A stretch of DNA of 64,000 nt from Nocardia transvalensis (GTDB taxonomy: Bacteria; Actinomycetota; Actinomycetes; Mycobacteriales; Mycobacteriaceae): the NCBI RefSeq assembly GCF_015477765.1, contig NZ_JADLQQ010000013.1, forward strand, positions 1-64,000, given 5' to 3'. Within the stretch, counting starts at the first letter, position 1; every line of letters begins with the position of its first letter. The translations under genes were made by a program, and so were the position numbers. This document shows positions 57,524 through 64,000 of this stretch, one piece after another. Under the pieces are notes generated by a model, which was not told the origin of the DNA, searched no databases, and worked only from the letters and a program-made list of their open reading frames with translations.

Positions 57524-58858
57524 GTGAAGACCAATGCGCACACAGTGTTTCGCGCACGGCGGGTGATCACGCCCGGAGGGGAGGTGGCCGCTTCGGTCGT
57601 TGTTCGGGGCGGCCGGATCGTCGAGATCGCGCCGTTCGAGGCGGAGATCGATGCGGGCGAGGTCGTGCGGGTCGCCGATGATGCGGTGCTGCTACCCGGA
57701 CTGGTGGATAGCCACGTGCACGTCAACGAGCCGGGGCGGACCGAATGGGAGGGCTTCGCCACGGCCACGCGGGCGGCGGCCGCCGGTGGGATCACGACGC
57801 TGATCGATATGCCGCTCAACAGTATTCCGGCTACCGTGAATCTCGCTGCGCTGTACGAGAAGAAGGCCGCCGCGGCGGGCAGATGTCATATCGATGTGGG
57901 GTTCTGGGGCGGCGCGGTCGGCGACAATCTGGCCGACCTCCCGCTCCTCGCACAGGCGGGGGTCTTCGGGTTCAAGGCGTTCCTGCTGCCCTCCGGTGTC
58001 GACGAGTTCTGCCATCTGGACCGCGCTCAGCTGGAGGCGGCCGTGCGGGCGGTGGCCGAACTCGGCGCACTGTTGATCGTGCACGCCGAAGATCCCGCCG
58101 TCATCGATGCCGCTCCGGCCCCGCACGGTCCGGTCTACGCGGACTTTGTGGCCTCCCGTCCCGCCGAGGCCGAGCACAGCGCCATCCTCACCCTCATCGA
58201 CCTGGCCGAACGCTACGATGCCCGGGTCCACGTGCTGCACCTGGCCTCCGCCGGTGCACTGGCCATGCTCACCGCCGCCCGCGCCCGCGGGGTCCGCATC
58301 ACCGCCGAAACCTGCCCGCACTACCTGACGCTGTGCGCCGAGGAGATTCCGGACGGCGCAACGGAATTCAAATGCTGTCCGCCGATCCGCGGCCGAACGA
58401 ATCAGAACGGACTGTGGCGGGGCTTGCGCGACAACGTCATCGACTGCATCGTCAGCGACCACTCGCCGAGCACGGTGGCGCTCAAACGGGCCGGAGGCGG
58501 CGACTTCGGCAAGGCGTGGGGTGGTATCGCGGGCTTGCAGGTCGGGCTGTCGGCGGTATGGACCGCCTCCCCCGACTGGGTCACCGTCACCGATCTCGCG
58601 CGCTGGATGGCCACCCGTCCCGCCGACCTGACCGGCCTGAAACACAAGGGCCGCATAGCCATCGGCGCGGACGCCGACTTCTGCGTCTTCACCCCGCACG
58701 AGGAGTTCGTCGTCGACGCGGCCACGCTGCATCACCGCAACCCGATCTCCGCCTACGACGGCCGCAGGCTGCGCGGCGTGGTGCGATCCACCTGGCTGCG
58801 CGGCGAACAGATCACCGGCGACCACCCCCGTGGCCGCCTGCTGCAGAAAGGGGTTTAG
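57524..58858 (+). CDS. allB: Allantoinase
   Basis: This 444-residue amidohydrolase opens S-allantoin to allantoate. The metal ligands are in GLVDSHVHVNEPGRTEWEG. The bridging carboxylated Lys is in GVFGFKAFLLPSG, and His ligands follow in LLIVHAEDP and RVHVLHLASA. The final Asp is in CIVSDHSPSTVALK. The C-terminal part (GRIAIGADADFCVFTP) is typical. GTG 57524 has AGGAG 7 bases upstream, so the long reading frame before it is ignored. It abuts allantoicase. Confidence 0.94.
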   Translation: MKTNAHTVFRARRVITPGGEVAASVVVRGGRIVEIAPFEAEIDAGEVVRVADDAVLLPGLVDSHVHVNEPGRTEWEGFATATRAAAAGGITTLIDMPLNSIPATVNLAALYEKKAAAAGRCHIDVGFWGGAVGDNLADLPLLAQAGVFGFKAFLLPSGVDEFCHLDRAQLEAAVRAVAELGALLIVHAEDPAVIDAAPAPHGPVYADFVASRPAEAEHSAILTLIDLAERYDARVHVLHLASAGALAMLTAARARGVRITAETCPHYLTLCAEEIPDGATEFKCCPPIRGRTNQNGLWRGLRDNVIDCIVSDHSPSTVALKRAGGGDFGKAWGGIAGLQVGLSAVWTASPDWVTVTDLARWMATRPADLTGLKHKGRIAIGADADFCVFTPHEEFVVDAATLHHRNPISAYDGRRLRGVVRSTWLRGEQITGDHPRGRLLQKGV

Positions 58859-59866
58859 ATGAGCGACTGGTCTCTGCTACCGGACCTGGCCGCCCGGCAG
58901 GTCGGCGGCAGCGTGCTCGCCGCGAACGACGAATTCTTCGCCGAACGCGAGAATCTCGTCAAGGACGAGGCGCCGGTGTACCGCCCGCACACCTTCACCA
59001 ACAAGGGACAGGAATACGACGGCTGGGAAACCCGCCGACGCCGCGACGGCAGCGCCGGACCCGACTGGGCGCTGATCCGGCTCGGCATCGCCGGTGTCCC
59101 CGCCGCGATTGTCGTGGACACCGCGTATTTCGTCGGCAACTATCCCCCCGAAGTCTCGGTCGAGGGCACCTGTCTGCCGGGCCAGCCGTCGGAGGAGGAG
59201 TTGCTGGCCGCCGACTGGCACGCCGTGGTCCCACGCTCACCGGTCGCGGGCGACACCCGCACCGTCTTCGAGGTGTCCGGCGACCGCCGCCTCACCCACG
59301 TGCGCCTGAACATGTTCCCCGACGGCGGGATTGCGCGGCTGCGCGTGCACGGTATCGCCGTCCCGGACCCGCAATGGCTCGACGACATCCCGTTCGATCT
59401 GGTGGCGCTGCACAACGGCGGACGCGCGGTCGCATGCAGCGACGGCTTCTTCTCGCCGCCGAACAATATGCTGCAGCCGGGCATCTCCCGCTTCATGGCC
59501 GACGGCTGGGAATCCCGCCGCCGCCGTGACGACGGAAACGACTGGGCCACCATTGCTTTGGCGGCCGAGGCCGTGCCGTCGGTGCTCGAGCTCGACACCA
59601 CCCACTACAAAGGCAATGCGCCCGCCCGAATCTCGCTGGACGGCTACACCGCCGCGGGCGAACTGGTCCCGCTGCTCACCCCCACCGCCGTGCAGCCGGA
59701 CGCGCCGCACCGCTTCCGCCTGTCGGGAGACCAACCCGTGGAACAGGTGCGGCTCAACGTCTTTCCCGACGGCGGCATCGCGCGCCTGCGGCTGTACGGC
59801 TCGCTCACCAATGCGGGCCGACAGCACCTGCGCGCCCGCTTCACCGCCACCACCTCCGGCAACTGA
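58859..59866 (+). CDS. alc: Allantoicase
   Basis: This 335-residue enzyme is built of two jelly-roll repeats, each with the same motifs. The first has EYDGWETRRRRDGSAGPDWA and VRLNMFPDGGIARLRVHG. The second has MADGWESRRRRDDGNDWATI and VRLNVFPDGGIARLRLYG. It hydrolyses allantoate to ureidoglycolate and urea. ATG 58859 directly follows the allB stop. The repeat structure and residues agree closely with known allantoicases. Confidence 0.95.
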   Translation: MSDWSLLPDLAARQVGGSVLAANDEFFAERENLVKDEAPVYRPHTFTNKGQEYDGWETRRRRDGSAGPDWALIRLGIAGVPAAIVVDTAYFVGNYPPEVSVEGTCLPGQPSEEELLAADWHAVVPRSPVAGDTRTVFEVSGDRRLTHVRLNMFPDGGIARLRVHGIAVPDPQWLDDIPFDLVALHNGGRAVACSDGFFSPPNNMLQPGISRFMADGWESRRRRDDGNDWATIALAAEAVPSVLELDTTHYKGNAPARISLDGYTAAGELVPLLTPTAVQPDAPHRFRLSGDQPVEQVRLNVFPDGGIARLRLYGSLTNAGRQHLRARFTATTSGN

Positions 59867-59885
59867 CCAGAACGGAGAACCCGAT

Positions 59886-60272
59886 ATGGTGCTGATGTTC
59901 CTCAACGGCGAAGGTATGCGCGGCGGCCGGCTGCACCACCAGCTCAGCGGCGCTCCCCTGCTGCGCACCGCCCGCAGCGCGCCCAAATACCGCTACTACT
60001 CCGTCGCCGACCGCTTCCCGGCCATGATCGCCACCGACACCGACGGCCGCTCGGTCACCGGCGAGGTCTACGACGTGCCGATGGAAGTCCTGCGCGACAA
60101 CCTGGTTCCGGCCGAACCGGAAGAACTCGAACTGGACCTGATCGAACTCGACGACGGCACCGCCTGCCTGGCCACGGTGCTGCGCAAGAATCTGCTCGGC
60201 TCCCCCGACCTGATCGACATCTCCGACATCGGCGACTGGCGCGCCTACCGCAGCACCGCGACAGCGGGCTGA
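59886..60272 (+). CDS. Stand-alone AtzF-C/AIG2-like protein; possible ureidoglycolate step
   Basis: The 128-residue protein resembles the C-terminal domain of allophanate hydrolase (AtzF): NGEGMRGGRLHHQLSGAPLL, RTARSAPKYRYYSVADRFPA and VTGEVYDVPMEVLRDNLVP are in the expected order of this gamma-glutamylcyclotransferase-like fold. No amidase domain is present. CGGAGAA precedes ATG 59886, 19 bases after allantoicase, and a strong terminator follows. The pathway encoded here makes ureidoglycolate, but no AllA or other ureidoglycolate enzyme is visible, so this protein is a candidate for that step or for urea/allophanate handling. That is inference from context. Confidence 0.65.
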   Translation: MVLMFLNGEGMRGGRLHHQLSGAPLLRTARSAPKYRYYSVADRFPAMIATDTDGRSVTGEVYDVPMEVLRDNLVPAEPEELELDLIELDDGTACLATVLRKNLLGSPDLIDISDIGDWRAYRSTATAG

Positions 60273-60349
60273 CGCAGACCGCCGTCGGAGGTCACGCTCA
60301 CACCAACCGACGGTTTGCTGTGGCCCGTCAGGACAACCACGGCAACGTC

Positions 60350-60382
60350 GCCCGCCGCACCTGCGATCCGGGTGCGGCGGGC
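60350..60382 (+). terminator. Strong hairpin terminator after the purine operon
   Basis: GCCCGCCGCACC (60350-60361) and its exact reverse complement GGTGCGGCGGGC (60371-60382) form a 12-bp GC-rich stem with a 9-base loop, followed by GGTTCTTCC. It is 78 bases beyond the AtzF-C-like gene. A smaller dyad, CCGTCGG (60282-60288) with CCGACGG (60307-60313), precedes it. The T-poor tail is usual in actinobacteria. Confidence 0.75.
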
Positions 60383-60419
60383 GGTTCTTCCAGGTCAGCC
60401 GGCAAAACAAGCAGCCGTC

Positions 60420-61961
60420 GTGTCGCCCGGGCGAATAGCCCCGGGTGCGCTAGGCTTCCACGCCATCGACACACACTTCTCGCGCCGGAGGTGTCTGCGA
60501 GGCGCGCTCGGAATCGGTACGGCCGGGTGGGCCCTCACCGGCCGGTTCGGCCCTTTCGCGCCCGCTCCCGCCCACGCCGACCCCGCGCAGTCGACCGGTC
60601 GGCCCGCCCTCGATATCGACTGGCACAAGCTGCGCCGCCGACTGCGCGGCCGGGTCCATCGTCCCGAGGACCCGGACTATCAGGCGGCCAAGCAAACCTT
60701 CAACACGCGCTTCGACGCCCAGCGACCGGCGGCCGTCGTCGAGGTCGCCACGGCCGAGGACGTCGCCGCCGCGGTGAGCTTCGCCGCCGAGAACAATCTG
60801 CCGCTGGCGGCCCGCAGCGGCGGCCATTCCTACGCCGGCGTCTCGGCCGGGAACGACGTTCTGGTCATCGACCTGCGCAAACTCACCGGCGTGACCTACC
60901 GCGACGGCGAGGCGGTCGTCGCCCCGGCCACCACGCTCTACACGGCCTACCGCGAACTCGACAGGTTCGGGCAGACCCTGCCCACCGGCATGTGCCCGAC
61001 GGTCGGCATGGCCGGACTCACCCTCGGCGGCGGCCTCGGCTTCGAATCGCGCCGCCACGGATTGACCTGCGACCATCTCGTCTCCGCGGCGCTGGTGCTG
61101 CCGGACGGATCGACGACCGAGGTCTCCGACACCGTCCGCCCCGACCTGTTCTGGGCGCTGCGCGGGGGCGGCGTCCATCTCGGCGTGGTCACCTCCCTGA
61201 CCTACCGCACGGTCCCGACCAGCCGGAAAGACCTTGTGCGCCTGGTCTTTCCGGGTGAGCAGGCCGCGCGCTGCCTGGCCGGATGGGCGGCCTGGCTGCG
61301 CACCACCGAGCACGGCGAATGGGCCGATGTCAGCCTCGACGCCGACGGCCACGGCGGCGTGCGCTGCTGGATGCAACTGGTCTGCCCGGCCGGAAAGGGT
61401 CTGCGGGCCGCGGTGACGCTGGCCCGAGCCACCGCCACCACCCCGCTCGAGATTCTGCCGCGCCCCCTGACGCATATGGGCACCGTCACCTTCCTCGCCG
61501 GCGGCGGCGACAAACAGCAGCGGGCGGGATTCACCAACGGCTCCGACGTCGTCACCGAACTGTCCGACGAGGCCGCCGCCGCGATCGTCGAGGCACTCAC
61601 CGAGCATTCGCGCGCGGGCGGAACCGGATGGGTGCAGGTCAATCCGCTCGACGGTGCCGTGCGCGACACCGCGCCCACCGCCACCGCCTTCCCCTGGCGC
61701 GCGCATACCGCCCTCGTCGAATGGGGTGCCTACGAGCCGATCCCGCACGAGCAGGCCGCGGCCTGGATCACCGCGGCCCATCAGCGCGTCGCGGCGTATT
61801 CGGCGGGCGGCTACGTCAACTATCTCGAGCCCGGGGCCCCCTTCACCCGCTACTACGCCGGTAACTCCCCGGCGCTCGCCGCCATTCGCCGCGTCGTCGA
61901 TCCGGATCGCCGCATCCACACCGTCCTGACCGAGGACTCGGCGGGCAGCAACCCCGGCTAG
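60420..61961 (+). CDS. Tat-exported BBE-type FAD oxidase with bicovalent flavin
   Basis: The protein (513 residues from GTG 60420) belongs to the berberine-bridge/PCMH flavo-oxidases. The N-terminal HFSRRRCLRGALGIG followed by a hydrophobic run and AHADP is a twin-arginine signal. The FAD domain has AARSGGHSYAGVSAG, whose His is the 8-alpha flavin link, and TGMCPTVGMAGLTLGGGLGF, whose Cys sits where bicovalent members attach the 6-position. A C-terminal BBE stretch (GGYVNYLEPGAPFTRYY) ends the fold. Such enzymes oxidise sugars or alkaloids outside the cell. The start is uncertain: no good ribosome site is seen, and earlier GTG or TTG codons exist. Confidence 0.8.
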   Translation: MSPGRIAPGALGFHAIDTHFSRRRCLRGALGIGTAGWALTGRFGPFAPAPAHADPAQSTGRPALDIDWHKLRRRLRGRVHRPEDPDYQAAKQTFNTRFDAQRPAAVVEVATAEDVAAAVSFAAENNLPLAARSGGHSYAGVSAGNDVLVIDLRKLTGVTYRDGEAVVAPATTLYTAYRELDRFGQTLPTGMCPTVGMAGLTLGGGLGFESRRHGLTCDHLVSAALVLPDGSTTEVSDTVRPDLFWALRGGGVHLGVVTSLTYRTVPTSRKDLVRLVFPGEQAARCLAGWAAWLRTTEHGEWADVSLDADGHGGVRCWMQLVCPAGKGLRAAVTLARATATTPLEILPRPLTHMGTVTFLAGGGDKQQRAGFTNGSDVVTELSDEAAAAIVEALTEHSRAGGTGWVQVNPLDGAVRDTAPTATAFPWRAHTALVEWGAYEPIPHEQAAAWITAAHQRVAAYSAGGYVNYLEPGAPFTRYYAGNSPALAAIRRVVDPDRRIHTVLTEDSAGSNPG

Positions 61962-62278
61962 AACACCGCCCGCCAGTAGCCTTCGCCTTTGACCTGCCAC
62001 TGCCGGTCGAACGCCGGGACGATGGTCCCGATGACCGTGGCCTCGCTGTCGAAGGTGAGGGCCAGCTTCACCGGCCCGATCGTGCCGCTGAACCTGCGCG
62101 TACCGTGCAGTGCCTCCAGGTCGGGCGCCTCGATCCGCGCACCCAGCACGGTGAACGGCGGCACGTCCTCGACGAATTTGCCGTCGAAGGCGCGCTGCTG
62201 TCCCGCGGCCGGGTCGATCGCGTTCACCGTGAGGGACTTGCCCTCCGTGTGCTCGCAGACCCCGCGCATGATGGTCAT
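61958..62278 (-). CDS. Small protein of unknown function (106 aa)
   Basis: This is a 106-residue beta-rich protein without signal peptide or membrane segment (MTIMRGVCEHTEGKSLTVNA, then RRFSGTIGPVKLALTFDSEA and QWQVKGEGYWRAVF). The pattern of short strands suggests a lipocalin-like or SRPBCC-like domain, but I do not recognise the family. GGGGAA precedes ATG 62278. The stop overlaps the end of the flavo-oxidase by a few bases (convergent). Confidence 0.6.
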   Translation of the reverse strand: MTIMRGVCEHTEGKSLTVNAIDPAAGQQRAFDGKFVEDVPPFTVLGARIEAPDLEALHGTRRFSGTIGPVKLALTFDSEATVIGTIVPAFDRQWQVKGEGYWRAVF

Positions 62279-62415
62279 AGTTCCCCGATCCCGACCAAGA
62301 GTGTGCCTCTCAGGGTAGAGCTTCCGGTGTGAAGCGTCGCCCGATTCGGCGAGCCGATCACGTCGGGAGCGAAACAAACCACACGGTCCGATTCAGGTGC
62401 CATGCAAGCCCCTCC

Positions 62416-63573
62416 TCACAGACTGACGAGGACGTCTTCGAAGGCGGCTTCCGCGGCCCCGAGAAGTTTCAAATCCGCGCCCAGCGAGGACTTTTCGATG
62501 CGGATACCGCCGAGGGCCCGACCGACCATGCTGCGGCGCACCACCTCCCGCCGGACGTGGCTCACCACGGCATCGGGCAGGGTCGTGAACAGGTCGCCGA
62601 GCACGACCAGCTCCGGACCGAGGATGTTCGCCACGTTGACCAGCCCGAGGATCAGCCAGTCGACATAGTCCCCGAGCCGCGCCACCGGATCCGAATCCCG
62701 TTGCAGCTCACGCAGTTCCGCCACGATCGCGCCGCGCGGACTACCCTCGGGCAGCCCGAGTGCGCGACGCAGGGCGGCCTCGCCGACCTCGGTTTCCCAG
62801 CAACCCTCGTTGCCGCAGTGGCAGCGGCGACCGCCCGGATGCACCGTCATATGGCCGATTTCGCCGAGATAGCCGGCCGAGCCGCGCATCAGCGCCCCCT
62901 GCGCGATGATGCCACCGCCGACCCCGACATCGGCGGACACGAAGACCGCATCCGAGGCGCCGCGCCCGACCCCGCGCATGAATTCGGCCAGCGCGCCCAG
63001 TTCGGCGTCGTTGCCGACGACCACGGGCAGGCCGAGCACGGTACCCATCCGTGCCCCGAACGGCACCTGCATCCAGCCGAGATTGGCCGCGGCATGCACC
63101 AGCCCGTCGGCGCGGCGCACCACGCCGGGCACCGACACCCCGGCCGCCACCGGCCGCAGCCCCAGATCCTGCGCCAGCAGCGCCGCGGATTCGGCGACGT
63201 GGCAGGCCACCTCGTCCGGATCGCGTTGCCGTCCGCGCAGATTCCAGCTGTTGCGGCCGAGGATCTGCCCGCCCAGCCCGACCAGCGCGATCCCCGCGTG
63301 TTCGACGGTGACGTCGACGGCCAGCACCACCACGGCCTGCGGCTGCGGCAGCACCAGCAGCGACGGGCGCCCGGCGCCCTGGGCCAGCCGGGGCACCCGT
63401 TCCTCGACGACACCGTCACCGGCCAGGCCGTCCACCAGCATCTTGATCGTCGAGCGGTTCAGGCCGAGTTCGGTCGCCAGCGCCGCACGGGTGGCCGGGC
63501 CACCCACGTGCAGCAGGCGCAGCAGCGAGGCACGGTTGAATCGGCGCACCTCGTCCGGGCGGGCGACAGTCAT
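62416..63573 (-). CDS. ROK-family transcriptional repressor
   Basis: This 385-residue regulator has a winged-helix N-terminus (LLRLLHVGGPATRAALATEL, LNRSTIKMLVDGLAGDGVV) and a sugar-kinase-like ROK domain. It shows the zinc motif CHCGNEGCWE and nearby GEIGHMTVHPGG, with phosphate-loop remnants SADVGVGGGIIAQG. It probably senses a sugar or sugar phosphate. It lies just downstream, on the same strand, of a sugar ABC permease gene, 70 bases after its stop, and probably regulates that uptake system. Confidence 0.88.
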   Translation of the reverse strand: MTVARPDEVRRFNRASLLRLLHVGGPATRAALATELGLNRSTIKMLVDGLAGDGVVEERVPRLAQGAGRPSLLVLPQPQAVVVLAVDVTVEHAGIALVGLGGQILGRNSWNLRGRQRDPDEVACHVAESAALLAQDLGLRPVAAGVSVPGVVRRADGLVHAAANLGWMQVPFGARMGTVLGLPVVVGNDAELGALAEFMRGVGRGASDAVFVSADVGVGGGIIAQGALMRGSAGYLGEIGHMTVHPGGRRCHCGNEGCWETEVGEAALRRALGLPEGSPRGAIVAELRELQRDSDPVARLGDYVDWLILGLVNVANILGPELVVLGDLFTTLPDAVVSHVRREVVRRSMVGRALGGIRIEKSSLGADLKLLGAAEAAFEDVLVSL

Positions 63574-63643
63574 GCGCTCAGCAATAGCATCGTCGTCCCT
63601 CCGCTCGGTTGTGAGCCCAATGTTTGCCGCCCGGTGCGCATCG

Positions 63644-64000
63644 TCAGCGTCCCGTCGCCTGGGCGCGCCGACGCGACAGCGCGTCCACGGTCGCGGCCAG
63701 CAGCAACACCAAACCGGTGACGATCGACACGACCGCGGCGGGCTGTCTCAGCAACCCCAGCCCGTTGGACACCACCGCCAGCACCGCACCGCCGATCACG
63801 GCATCGGCCACCCGGCCCTTGCCGCCGAACAGCGAGGTGCCGCCGATGACCGCCGCACCGACGGCGAACAGCAGGGTGTTCAGGCCGCCCGCCTGCGGAT
63901 CCACCGAACCCACCTTGGAGGAGTAGACGATGGCGCCGACCGCCGCACAACCCGACGAGATGACGAACACGCTGGCCCGCAGCTGGGTCACGTTGATACC
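63644..64000 (-). CDS. Sugar ABC transporter permease, C-terminal part (cut by window edge)
   Basis: This is the end of a ribose/xylose-type permease (RbsC/XylH-like). The frame is open to the right edge (GINVTQLRASVFVISSGCAA). The stretch NTLLFAVGAAVIGGTSLFGG is the conserved EAA-like loop of the family, followed by two more membrane segments and a basic end, SRRRAQATGR. The rest of the transport operon lies beyond the window. With the ROK repressor next to it, it probably imports a sugar under ROK control. Confidence 0.88.
   Translation of the reverse strand, partial: GINVTQLRASVFVISSGCAAVGAIVYSSKVGSVDPQAGGLNTLLFAVGAAVIGGTSLFGGKGRVADAVIGGAVLAVVSNGLGLLRQPAAVVSIVTGLVLLLAATVDALSRRRAQATGR

Noticed and set aside
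17..64000. Search by eye for CRISPR arrays, insertion sequences, toxin-antitoxin pairs and phage genes
   Set aside because: No regularly spaced repeats, transposase motifs, paired small toxin-antitoxin genes or phage structural genes were recognised.

Overview
The window looks like a stretch of chromosome from a Nocardia-like mycolic-acid actinomycete. The DNA is GC-rich, many genes start with GTG, and several families typical of this group are present: F420-type DDN nitroreductases, an MTB12-type lipoprotein, a 7Fe ferredoxin and GT39 transferases with long extracytoplasmic tails. No insertion sequence, phage gene or CRISPR array was seen. Function calls come from reading motifs by eye, without database searches.

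Layout. 1-2.8 kb: the end of ribA, a HAD-DDN fusion, a secreted Ala-rich protein and a small unknown. 2.8-7.5 kb: xdhABC (xanthine dehydrogenase and its maturation factor). 8-17 kb: a small apparent biosynthetic cluster (cluster 1). It has a carboxylate-reducing pair (EhpG/EhpF-like) on one strand and, facing it, a SRPBCC protein, a cucumopine-synthase-like/DUF3830-like protein, a DAO-type flavoenzyme, a NodU/CmcH carbamoyltransferase, a histidine phosphatase and a GuaD-type deaminase, followed by a LuxR regulator. Two of its transcripts begin with copies of the same ~105-bp leader. 17.4-20 kb: four housekeeping-type or unknown genes.

20-36.4 kb: a second apparent biosynthetic cluster (cluster 2), a tight 12-gene minus-strand operon behind a StrR/NovG-type activator. 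In order of transcription: 7Fe ferredoxin, polyprenyl diphosphate synthase, geranylgeranyl reductase, a small coiled-coil protein, an MTB12-like lipoprotein, an ABC ATPase and FtsX-type permease, a HisC-type aminotransferase, a UbiA prenyltransferase, a double-length ThDP enzyme with reciprocally decayed halves, a flavin-halogenase-like protein and a P450. The set suggests a reduced-prenyl, amine-containing product with its own exporter. I do not recognise it as a known pathway.

36.9-48.4 kb: general metabolism (AhpD-like, disulfide oxidoreductase, enoyl-CoA hydratase, DDN, TetR, pyruvate-oxidase-like, LLM oxidoreductase) and two paralogous GT39 glycosyltransferases flanking tRNA-Gly(GCC). 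48.4-60.4 kb: a near-complete urate-to-glycerate pathway in two divergent operons (uraD-uraH-uricase-permease; hyi-glxR-gcl-glycerate kinase-allB-allantoicase-AtzF-C-like). An IclR regulator probably controls them through TTCCG-N5-CGGAA sites. With xdhABC this covers xanthine to phosphoglycerate. 60.4-64 kb: a secreted bicovalent flavo-oxidase, a small unknown, a ROK repressor and the end of a sugar ABC permease.
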